A stretch of 5,171 nucleotides of DNA, taken from positions 1-5,171 of the forward strand of contig JAKBRR010000156.1 of assembly GCA_021845325.1 (NCBI GenBank), in the 5' to 3' direction. Below are positions 1 to 5,171 of the stretch, piece after piece (position 1 is the stretch's first letter; each line of letters starts with the position of its first letter). Position numbers and translations under genes: made by a program. Origin of the DNA: Thermoplasmata archaeon (GTDB lineage Archaea > Thermoplasmatota > Thermoplasmata > Thermoplasmatales > Thermoplasmataceae). The notes under the pieces were generated by a model that was given only the letters and a program-made list of their open reading frames with translations, had not been told where the DNA came from and did no database searches.

Positions 1-12
1 AAAAATTACGAA

Positions 13-85
13 GGGTTTGTGGGGTAGCCTGGTATCCTTCCAGCTTCGGGAGTTGGAAACCCCGGTTCAAATCCGGGCAGACCCA
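13..85 (+). tRNA. tRNA-Pro (anticodon CGG), intact, intronless
   Basis: A full cloverleaf can be folded. The 7-bp acceptor stem pairs 13-19 with 78-84 (one G-U pair), followed by discriminator A at 85. The D arm begins at 22-25 and has the conserved A14, GG and A21 positions. The anticodon stem pairs 40-44 with 52-56. The 7-base loop 45-51 has U33 at 46, anticodon CGG at 47-49 and G37 at 50, which is usual for proline tRNAs. The T stem pairs 61-65 with 73-77 around the loop TTCAAAT. CCA is not encoded. The D-stem U13-U22 mismatch and the G10-U25 pair are tolerable and of an archaeal flavour. It decodes CCG proline codons. Only 12 bases lie upstream, so its promoter is outside the window. Confidence 0.95.
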
Positions 86-102
86 TTCTATATACGGTTT
101 AG

Positions 103-109
103 TTTTTTT
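103..109 (+). terminator. T-run terminator behind tRNA-Pro
   Basis: A run of seven T begins 18 bases after the tRNA discriminator base. Oligo-T on the non-template strand is the usual archaeal termination signal and needs no hairpin. Further T-tracts on the same strand at 165-170, 237-244 and 248-254 could act as back-up. Confidence 0.5.
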
Positions 110-123
110 CAATATATCGGAAA

Positions 124-153
124 ATACGATATCCCCAATGCATAAAATCGTAT
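124..153. repeat. Short inverted repeat ATACGAT / ATCGTAT
   Basis: Seven-base arms at 124-130 and 147-153 are perfectly complementary around a 16-base loop. The arms are short and AT-rich, so the fold would be weak and chance is possible. It has no T-run directly behind it. Confidence 0.3.
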
Positions 154-300
154 ATGTATAAGGGTTTTTTACTTGGTTTGTTTATATACTTAGGGATCAT
201 GTTTTGTAATATATAATAAACGGAATAATAATTATGTTTTTTTTGTATTTTTTTCTAAGTTACCATGTTAAAGATCTTAATATAACTTTTTAGTTGGGTT

Positions 301-329
301 CATGTTAGTACAGATTTTCCATGTTAGTA
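301..329. repeat. Direct repeat CATGTTAGTA, two copies 19 bases apart
   Basis: Identical 10-base copies occur at 301-310 and 320-329. The core ATGTTAGT occurs again at 1886-1893, close to the promoter of the minus-strand cassette. A role as a protein-binding site is possible but not shown. Confidence 0.35.
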
Positions 330-438
330 TGCCCATAAGTATATGATTATTATTGAACCGTGCATTAAAATCGATTTAAGGCATACCTAAATTTTTCCTA
401 ATAATATTACATTACAGATTAGCAATGGAAATACAGAA

Positions 439-460
439 GATATGCCCTTGATATGCCTTT
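439..460. repeat. Tandem 11-base repeat GATATGCCYTT
   Basis: GATATGCCCTT at 439-449 is followed directly by GATATGCCTTT at 450-460, with one difference. It lies just beyond the 3' end of the minus-strand cassette. The 11-base period is about one helical turn, so both copies would face the same side of the DNA. Function unknown. Confidence 0.4.
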
Positions 461-464
461 GTTT

Positions 465-471
465 AAAAAAA
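465..471 (-). terminator. T-run terminator of the three-gene cassette
   Basis: On the minus strand seven consecutive T (complement of 471-465) begin two bases after the TAA stop of the 55-aa gene at 474. This fits archaeal oligo-T termination and supports that small gene as the last of the operon. Confidence 0.5.
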
Positions 472-473
472 TT

Positions 474-641
474 TTAATTTCTTATCTGATCCATCTGTAA
501 GACTTTCATGTAAATTTCTTCATGCTTGAATTGGTAATGATGGATTGTGTTTATTTGTTTACCACAAATAGTACAGTAGTAGCCATCCCTTTTATCCCCT
601 TTTAAGACGCCTAAAGCCCTATAATGATATTTCTTTTTCAT
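474..641 (-). CDS. Small putative zinc-binding protein (55 aa), third gene of cassette
   Basis: This 55-residue, lysine-rich protein starts at ATG 641-639 and stops at TAA 476-474. Its middle carries a Cys/His cluster: C23-x2-C26 in the string YYCTICGKQI, then H34, H35 and H40. This resembles a compact C2H2 zinc finger or the CxxC...HH core of an HNH-type fold. The Cys-to-His spacing of 7-8 residues is shorter than the usual 12 of C2H2 fingers, and I see no clear HNH catalytic set. Metal binding, and perhaps nucleic-acid binding, is inferred. The start overlaps the stop of the 88-aa gene by ATGA, which argues for translational coupling. The only ribosome-site-like string, GGGG at 648-645, is three bases from the ATG and is poor by itself. 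A T-run follows the stop. I cannot name a family. The gene is short enough to be missed by default length cut-offs. Confidence 0.72.
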   Translation of the reverse strand: MKKKYHYRALGVLKGDKRDGYYCTICGKQINTIHHYQFKHEEIYMKVLQMDQIRN

Positions 642-904
642 AAGCCCCTTTCCGAAAAGAAAACCGATTCAGGATCGGCATCGCTTTCTGCAATTATTTG
701 CTTTGCCCGTTTTAAAGAATCATCTTCAGTTTTCTTTCTTTGCTTTGATATCTTTTCTTCCGGATCACCCCATGTTTTCTTTATCCTTCTACAGTAAGAC
801 TTATGGTAAACCCCATTCCGATCCGTATAGCTTTCCACAAATTCGTAACCCATTGCACACCTGCCCCCTTCATATGTTTCCGAATACTTCTTAAACAAAC
901 TCAT
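638..904 (-). CDS. Small basic hypothetical protein (88 aa), second gene of cassette
   Basis: The protein starts at ATG 904-902, inside an ATGA overlap with the stop of the coiled-coil gene. A GAGG at 916-913 lies eight bases upstream, a good Shine-Dalgarno distance. It ends at TGA 640-638, overlapping the next start in the same way. Residues 20-40 (YEFVESYTDRNGVYHKSYCR and onward) resemble the short motif with an aromatic residue, T or R, then D/N-G-x-Y and a final H/Y-x-R, which recurs in small phage and archaeal proteins. C16, H34 and C38 could bind metal but do not form a standard finger. Residues 43-70 are highly charged and probably helical, rich in K, E and R. There is no signal peptide or membrane segment. 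Function is unknown. Being coupled at both ends suggests a fixed stoichiometry with its neighbours. Confidence 0.82.
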   Translation of the reverse strand: MSLFKKYSETYEGGRCAMGYEFVESYTDRNGVYHKSYCRRIKKTWGDPEEKISKQRKKTEDDSLKRAKQIIAESDADPESVFFSERGL

Positions 905-1851
905 TTCTCATGCCTCGCCTTATTCTCCATCTGATCTAACAGATGATTGATGTATTTCATGCTTTCCTCTAAATTGCCTTTGACCATTCCTGCTGTTAAG
1001 TTATTAAGATAAAATCCACTTGCTCCATCATCTGGTGCTCCACTGATCTTTCTCATAGACACATCTACGTTATTCAATATTTTACTCAATAATTTCTTAG
1101 GATTATGGCTCATGAAAGCATTCATTTCATTAAGTGCAATCTCTTTCTCCTGATCTATCTGATCCTTGTATCTCTGCCTTTGTTCACTCAATTTTAATTC
1201 ACTTAACGCATCCTCATCGGAAATTGTTTTCAGAGTGTTGTTAGCTTTCTCTCCTAATAGGTTTAATGTCTGAACCTGATCACTGGTTAATTTTCTAATC
1301 TTTAGTGTTAGCTCATCCATTCCTCCTGATTTCAAAACAGACTGAGAAAATGCACTTACAACCTTGCAGAGTGATTTAATCTGACTCAGGATTTCAGGAT
1401 CCGTTATGTTTCCAATTTGCCGATCTAATTCCTCTGATCTCCTTTGAAGTGATTCCACTCGTTCGGAAATTTCATCGTATTCTTTTTCCTGTTTATCTAT
1501 CTCCTCCTGCAGTTTTGATCTTTCCCCCATCAACCGGAATAATTCTTTTTTGACCTGTTCGGCATCTTCTTTGTAAGCATCAATTCGAATCACTTCACTA
1601 AGAGATTCTAAGACATCTGGGAGGAATAAAGGATTGTCTCTGTCACATATCTCTTTAAGGCTTTCTCTGGCTTTTGGATATTTCTTATATATGAATTTCG
1701 AAGCCTCTGGTTTGGTTTTTAGATAGCCATATATCGTTCGGATATCGACATCAGAATCCAATAAAAAAGACTCATCTGCCCATGATATCATGGCTTTCAA
1801 ATCCTGATTTTCCTGTTTTAGCCTCTGGTAGTATGTTTCATCTTTCGCCAT
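901..1851 (-). CDS. Soluble coiled-coil protein of unknown function, first gene of cassette
   Basis: The open frame runs from ATG 1863 (320 aa), but I prefer the in-frame ATG at 1851 (316 aa, MAKDETYYQRL). A TATA-like box at 1880-1873 lies about 25 bases before 1851 but only 13 before 1863, and neither start has a Shine-Dalgarno, as in leaderless archaeal transcripts. In 320-aa numbering, residues 5-90 look like a compact helical region. Residues 95-150 are a clear coiled coil, rich in E, K, Q, R and L with heptad-like spacing. Residues 155-250 are further helices (second charged stretch around 220-245). Residues 255-320 form a less charged tail. No signal peptide, membrane segment, Walker motif or nuclease motif is visible. 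A structural, oligomerising or DNA-associated role is possible but not shown. It heads an operon with the two small genes downstream, joined by an ATGA overlap at 904-901. No family is recognised. Confidence 0.85.
   Translation of the reverse strand: MAKDETYYQRLKQENQDLKAMISWADESFLLDSDVDIRTIYGYLKTKPEASKFIYKKYPKARESLKEICDRDNPLFLPDVLESLSEVIRIDAYKEDAEQVKKELFRLMGERSKLQEEIDKQEKEYDEISERVESLQRRSEELDRQIGNITDPEILSQIKSLCKVVSAFSQSVLKSGGMDELTLKIRKLTSDQVQTLNLLGEKANNTLKTISDEDALSELKLSEQRQRYKDQIDQEKEIALNEMNAFMSHNPKKLLSKILNNVDVSMRKISGAPDDGASGFYLNNLTAGMVKGNLEESMKYINHLLDQMENKARHEK
913..916 (-). promoter_or_regulatory. Ribosome binding site GAGG for the 88-aa gene
   Basis: GAGG lies inside the last codons of the coiled-coil gene, eight bases before ATG 904. 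It supports that start, so the gene need not rely only on coupled re-initiation. Confidence 0.55.
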
Positions 1852-1872
1852 ACTATATAGCATGAAGATTTG

Positions 1873-1880
1873 TTATATAA
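1873..1880 (-). promoter_or_regulatory. TATA box TTATATAA for the three-gene cassette
   Basis: Read on the minus strand, TTATATAA is centred about 25 bases before ATG 1851, the archaeal distance from TATA to transcription start. Transcription would start at or next to that ATG, giving a leaderless mRNA. Immediately upstream is a tandem ATGTTA pair (1880-1891 on +) that could hold a regulator site. Confidence 0.55.
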
Positions 1881-1891
1881 TGTTAATGTTA

Positions 1892-2168
1892 GTTATGTAT
1901 TTTTTAACTTATTTCAATATGTTTTAAATTACTATATATCACTTACAGATATCGTAATTTTCTATATATATTATTAATCAGGTATAGGATTTTTACAAAA
2001 TATCAATAAATCTAACTTTTTTGGCTAAATATACATAAGATACGCAACGCCATGTAAGGAAACATTGTTTTGTGTTCTAAAGTATGTATGTCTGATTTCT
2101 CACGCATTTTATTAGGTTTCCATACCGATGTATTTTATTTTTGAAAAATAGTTTACATTCTTTTATTC
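1892..2168. other. Divergent AT-rich spacer
   Basis: This spacer lies between the cassette promoter (reading left) and the winged-helix remnant and mod operon (reading right). I find no convincing gene. The best minus-strand frame is 31 codons at 2107-2012, without a ribosome site or known motif. The region is rich in TATA-like words and must hold the control signals for both divergent units. Confidence 0.55.
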
Positions 2169-2176
2169 TTATACTA
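2169..2176 (+). promoter_or_regulatory. Possible TATA box for the winged-helix remnant and mod-res operon
   Basis: TTATACTA is centred about 24 bases before ATG 2196, matching the leaderless spacing seen for the divergent cassette. It is a weak match in an AT-rich region. If real, it may still drive mod and res through the broken regulator gene. An alternative is the AT-rich string near 2438-2450, closer to mod. Confidence 0.3.
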
Positions 2177-2195
2177 TGAGACTGGTTCTAAATCT

Positions 2196-2493
2196 ATGGC
2201 ATATCCTAATTATCCGTTCGTGCCTCTAATTCTAATTCCATCAGACCTCATGAATAAACTATCCATCCTAAACCCATCGGTAAAAATTAGACGATGTAGG
2301 GGTATCAAACAATGACAATATACTTCTAAAAGGGATGAGTAAATCAACGTTTTTCCAGAGAGTAAATTATTTACAAAACCTCGGATTAATCACATTGATA
2401 AAGAAAAAGATTGGTTGATACTATACTATGGAGTCACAAATATTATTATCAGATGAATCAATAGTATCCACAGATTTAAGAAAGAGGCTATGA
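2196..2493 (+). pseudogene. Broken winged-helix (wHTH) regulator gene upstream of mod
   Basis: Two frames together read as one small helix-turn-helix protein. The first part (ATG 2196 to TGA 2315) encodes 39 residues ending near NPSVKIRR. The second frame is open from 2284 and encodes ILLKGMSKSTFFQRVNYL, then QNLGLITLIKKKIG. This is a typical recognition helix, the 'LGLI' turn and the first wing strand. It is cut by TGA at 2416-2418, after which the same frame continues YYTMESQILLSDESIVSTDL and ends at 2493. Wing sequences of this class often read 'KKIGRYYxL', so the TGA looks like a changed CGA arginine codon. A frameshift between about 2284 and 2316 would join the two parts into roughly 95-100 residues. 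The final TGA overlaps the mod start by ATGA, as between genes of one operon. It was probably the local regulator of the restriction system. Short intact peptides (from 2335 or 2428) could still be made, but their function is doubtful. Confidence 0.6.
2484..2487 (+). promoter_or_regulatory. Ribosome binding site GAGG for mod
   Basis: GAGG lies two bases before ATG 2490 and eight bases before the second in-frame ATG at 2496. The spacing favours 2496, while the ATGA overlap with the upstream remnant favours 2490. The two starts differ by two residues only. Confidence 0.5.
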
Positions 2494-4466
2494 GTATGGA
2501 AAAAGATGAAAAATATGTTGAATTACTATGGCATGATAAGTATAAAAAAATTGAATTAAGCCATAAGAATCCGATAGATTACACTAATTTACCGTTTCAG
2601 GTTGTTGAAACAGTTAACAAGCCAAGGTCCAAGGGTGGCATAAACACATCTCTGTTTCCCGAAGATGAGTGGCCAGAGAATTACCCAAAGGATTGGAGAA
2701 ATAAACTTATATGGGGAGATAACAAGCTCGTTATGTCCTCCCTTTTAAAGCAAGGATGGGCAGGAAAAATAAATCTGATTTATATTGATCCTCCATTTTA
2801 CACAGGTGCTGATTTTTCTTATAAAACCCAAGTTGATGATACTGAAATCGAAAAGGAACCATCAATAATCGAGCAAAGGGCATATAAGGATACTTGGAGC
2901 GGTGGAATCGCGTCTTATTTGAAATACATGTATGAAAGGTTAGTTCTGATGAAGGAACTTTTAGCTGAAAATGGGTCAATTTATGTACATTTAGATTGGC
3001 ATGTTAGCCATTATGTAAAGGTAATGATGGATGAAATATTTGAATACAATAATTTTAGAAATGAAATAATATGGAAAAGAGCGCACGGCATTACAGGAGT
3101 TTCTGGAGGTATGAATCAGTTTGCTAGGTTGCACGATACAATACTGTGGTATAGTAAGGGTAAAAGTGTTTTTAATCCCATTTTTTCACCATATTCAGAA
3201 AAGACATTAGACATGTATAGATATAAAGACGAGAAGGGTAAATATAGGTTACAAATACTCAGAAATTATTCGGACGAATCTATAAGTAAATTCGCGAAAG
3301 AGGGCAAAATCTACAACGATATAAAGACAGGGAAGAAATATCTAAAACAATATATTTCGGATAAAGAAGGTGTATTAATGTCTGATGTTTGGTCAGATAT
3401 ATCCTACGTCCAGAAGGCGAGCAACGAATACTTAGGTTTTGATACTCAGAAAAACGAGAATCTATTGAGTAGAATTATTTGTGTCTCCTCAAATCAAGGT
3501 GACATAGTAGCTGATTTCTTCTGTGGCTCTGGAACTACATTAGCAGTGGCGGAAAAACTTGGCAGAAGATGGATGGGCTCGGACTTATCAAAATATGCAA
3601 TTCAAGTTACAAGGAAGAGGTTGCTCGACATACATAATTCAAAGGATTTGATAGATGAGAAAAAGGATGAATATGGTGAGCCGGCAAGGCCGTTTGAACT
3701 CTGGAACATAGGAAATTATGAACTTGCATATTGGAAGGAGAATCCTCAGGACTACCTGTCTTTTATGATAAAACTGTATGATGCAAAACCGCTTTATGGG
3801 TTCCGATACATTCATGCTTCAAAAGGACCAAGGGCCGTCCACATAGGTTCAAGTAACTCACCAGTCTCAATGGACGAGATCAGAAACTTTATCTCAGAGT
3901 GTATTGGTAATAATTTTGACAAATCCGATGTTTTGGGATGGGAATGGAACTATGAAGTTAATGAACTTGCAAAGAAAATAGCGGAAGGAGAAGGCTTGGA
4001 CCTTAGATTGATACAGATACCGAATGTGAACGAACTAAAATCAGCCCTGGCAGGAACTGATTTTGACCTTAAATTACTAAGGATACCAGATCAAGTTATT
4101 GAGAAAAGCCTGATTCCTTCAGTTAAATTTAATGAACTGGCTTATTTATGTATATCCAATAATATTTCAGGAAAGGAAATATCTTTAAAAATTGAAGATT
4201 TCAATCTGAAGCCCTCTCCAGACGTTCTAGACGCCCTTAAAAACTTGAAGGACACAAGACAGCTTATAGACTACTGGGCCATTGACTGGGATTTTAAAGG
4301 CGACACATTCCACAATCAATGGCAAAGCTATAGAACAAAAAAGGACCTTAAAGTGGAATATGAAGCGAAACATAAGTACGCGGAAAGTGGAGAATACCAG
4401 ATAATGGTGAAGGTCGTGGACGTCTTTGGCAATGATACGAACAAGATTCTGAAGGTGAAGATATGA
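2490..4466 (+). CDS. mod: Type III-like DNA adenine-N6 methyltransferase (Mod)
   Basis: This 658-aa protein transfers a methyl group from S-adenosylmethionine to adenine at a specific DNA site, marking host DNA against the partner Res. The motif order is that of the beta class. A motif X-like stretch with WGDNKLVM at 75-82 comes first, then catalytic motif IV DPPF at 100-103. A variable middle, about 190-310, is the likely target recognition domain. The SAM-binding motif I, ADFFCGSGTT at 341-350, comes last, followed by GSDLSKYAI at 363-371. Residues 400-590 form a further domain of unknown detail. Residues about 594-658 look like an immunoglobulin/PKD-type beta domain, with WAIDWDFKGDTF, then Y-x-x-x-G-x-Y spacing and VVDVFGNDT near the end. 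The length is close to the usual size of Type III Mod proteins (about 600-680 aa). The stop overlaps the res start by ATGA, so the two are one operon. No repeat tract that might cause phase variation is seen. The target sequence cannot be read from this window. Confidence 0.93.
   Translation: MSMEKDEKYVELLWHDKYKKIELSHKNPIDYTNLPFQVVETVNKPRSKGGINTSLFPEDEWPENYPKDWRNKLIWGDNKLVMSSLLKQGWAGKINLIYIDPPFYTGADFSYKTQVDDTEIEKEPSIIEQRAYKDTWSGGIASYLKYMYERLVLMKELLAENGSIYVHLDWHVSHYVKVMMDEIFEYNNFRNEIIWKRAHGITGVSGGMNQFARLHDTILWYSKGKSVFNPIFSPYSEKTLDMYRYKDEKGKYRLQILRNYSDESISKFAKEGKIYNDIKTGKKYLKQYISDKEGVLMSDVWSDISYVQKASNEYLGFDTQKNENLLSRIICVSSNQGDIVADFFCGSGTTLAVAEKLGRRWMGSDLSKYAIQVTRKRLLDIHNSKDLIDEKKDEYGEPARPFELWNIGNYELAYWKENPQDYLSFMIKLYDAKPLYGFRYIHASKGPRAVHIGSSNSPVSMDEIRNFISECIGNNFDKSDVLGWEWNYEVNELAKKIAEGEGLDLRLIQIPNVNELKSALAGTDFDLKLLRIPDQVIEKSLIPSVKFNELAYLCISNNISGKEISLKIEDFNLKPSPDVLDALKNLKDTRQLIDYWAIDWDFKGDTFHNQWQSYRTKKDLKVEYEAKHKYAESGEYQIMVKVVDVFGNDTNKILKVKI
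4453..4458 (+). promoter_or_regulatory. Ribosome binding site AGGTGA for res
   Basis: AGGTGA matches the anti-Shine-Dalgarno end of archaeal 16S rRNA and lies four bases before ATG 4463. It sits inside the last mod codons, so res can initiate alone as well as by coupling through the ATGA overlap. It fixes the res start. Confidence 0.65.
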
Positions 4467-5171
4467 ATCCTACTGATATATTATTGCCACAAAATAGAGA
4501 CAAAAGCAAGGCATACCTCGTTAACAAATTAAGATTAGCCGTTAAGGAATGGAGGAATTCAGGATACTCGAACACAACGAAAACGACCAAAAGATTGCTG
4601 GATTTTTGGTTTAATGAGGATCATATAGTAAACAATGAGAAATTCGAATTCTGGTATGCTCAGAGGGAATCCATAGAGACCCTAATTTATGTTTATGAGG
4701 TTATGAAAAGGAGAAGGTTTATAGATCTAGCAAGGGAATTTGGCAATGGACCTTCGCTTTTTGATCCTAATCTTGATATTTATCCCCTCTACGGATTTAA
4801 GATGGCCACAGGCTCTGGAAAGACTTTTGTTATGGCTCTTTCAATCGTATGGCAGTACTTCAATAACAAATTCGAAAATCAGGATGATTACACCTCCAAG
4901 TTTCTGCTGATTGCTGGAGAGAAGAATGTGATCTACGATCGTTTGAAGAGAGACTACCAAAATGGCAAGATATTCCGTGAGATACCGTTAATTCCAACAG
5001 AATGGATGGATCACTTCGATCTTAAAGTCATTCTAAAGGAAGACCCAATTAACAACATCCCTGACTCTGTTCTTTTTCTGACTAATGTACAGCAACTTCA
5101 GGATAAGGCTAACAGGAAAAAGGAAGCCGATAAACTCGTGGACGAGGTTCTCGATCTAAAGGAAGTGAACA
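4463..5171 (+). CDS. res: Type III-like restriction subunit / SF2 DEAD-DEAH helicase (Res), N-terminal part
   Basis: The frame starts at ATG 4463 and is open to the window end, giving 236 codons of a protein that is normally about 900-1000 aa. Residues 1-60 are a charged helical lead. FWYAQRESIETLIYVYE at 63-79 resembles a helicase Q motif region. The Walker A motif (motif I) is MATGSGKT at 114-121, which binds ATP. FLLIAGEK at 147-154 fits motif Ia, and VLFLTNVQQL at 203-212 fits the following Ib-like segment. The DEAD/DEAH box, later helicase motifs and any C-terminal nuclease lie beyond the window. With Mod it should form an ATP-dependent complex that moves on DNA and attacks unmethylated sites. 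It overlaps mod by four bases and has its own AGGTGA site. The exact subclass, classical Type III or a related methylase-helicase defence pair, cannot be settled without the C-terminus. Confidence 0.88.
   Translation, partial: MNPTDILLPQNRDKSKAYLVNKLRLAVKEWRNSGYSNTTKTTKRLLDFWFNEDHIVNNEKFEFWYAQRESIETLIYVYEVMKRRRFIDLAREFGNGPSLFDPNLDIYPLYGFKMATGSGKTFVMALSIVWQYFNNKFENQDDYTSKFLLIAGEKNVIYDRLKRDYQNGKIFREIPLIPTEWMDHFDLKVILKEDPINNIPDSVLFLTNVQQLQDKANRKKEADKLVDEVLDLKEVN

Larger units (their letters stand above)
111..464. other. AT-rich gene-free region between tRNA and three-gene cassette
   Basis: I see no gene here on either strand: the open frames are under about 20 codons and do not look protein-like. 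The stretch holds T-tracts (165-170, 237-244, 248-254), short inverted and direct repeats, and a 10-bp palindrome AAATCGATTT at 368-377. It separates two convergent transcription units, the tRNA on + and the cassette on -. It lies directly behind the 3' end of a tRNA gene, a common place for elements to integrate, but I see no second copy of the tRNA 3' end in the window and no integrase. Confidence 0.6.

Noticed and set aside
368..377. 10-bp palindrome AAATCGATTT
   Set aside because: Too short and AT-rich to separate from chance; no second copy was noticed at a promoter.
86..640. CRISPR array or insertion sequence in the intergenic DNA
   Set aside because: No regularly spaced repeats of 20 or more bases, no terminal inverted repeats and no transposase fragment are visible.
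703..894. 63-codon open frame on the plus strand
   Set aside because: It lies antisense within the 88-aa gene, has no ribosome site or recognisable domain, and the minus-strand gene is supported by overlaps on both ends.
2012..2107. 31-codon minus-strand frame in the divergent spacer
   Set aside because: There is no ribosome site, no TATA box at a suitable distance and no motif; the length is expected by chance.
2335..2418. Intact 27-codon mini-gene starting at ATG 2335
   Set aside because: The frame is open further upstream (to 2284) with HTH-like sequence and continues after the stop, so it reads better as part of a broken gene than as a separate peptide.
2731..2979. 82-codon open frame on the minus strand
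   Set aside because: It is antisense to the catalytic part of mod, whose motifs are unmistakable; the translation shows no protein-like features.
4348..4590. 80-codon open frame on the minus strand
   Set aside because: It runs antisense across the mod-res junction, where both plus-strand frames are well supported.

Overview
The window looks archaeal. It opens with an intact tRNA-Pro gene that has no encoded CCA. The sequence is AT-rich, with frequent AGA, AGG and ATA codons. A TATA-like box sits about 25 bases before a start codon that has no Shine-Dalgarno, which suggests a leaderless transcript, while internal genes carry GAGG or AGGTGA sites. This mix would suit a low-GC Thermoplasmata-type archaeon, but that placement is an inference; no marker gene is present.

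Layout: (1) tRNA-Pro(CGG) at 13-85 on +, with a T-run terminator behind it. (2) About 360 bases of AT-rich DNA without a gene, holding T-tracts and short repeats. (3) A minus-strand cassette of three genes read from about 1851 down to 474: a soluble coiled-coil protein (about 316 aa), an 88-aa basic protein, and a 55-aa protein with a Cys/His zinc-finger-like motif. Both junctions are 4-base ATGA overlaps, so the three should be co-translated. None of them matches a family I can name. (4) A divergent spacer of about 330 bases. (5) A broken winged-helix regulator gene (about 2196-2493, +), carrying one frameshift and one in-frame stop; its own stop overlaps the next start by ATGA. (6) A Type III-like restriction-modification pair: a beta-class DNA adenine methyltransferase (mod, 2490-4466) and, again through an ATGA overlap, a superfamily 2 helicase/restriction subunit (res, from 4463), cut by the window end after 236 codons.

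The region reads as a defence or accessory locus next to a tRNA gene. Mod should methylate a specific site to mark self DNA, and Res should be the ATP-driven partner that acts on unmethylated DNA. The winged-helix remnant probably once headed that operon as a local regulator. The divergent three-gene cassette has no recognised function and is the part most likely to hold something undescribed.
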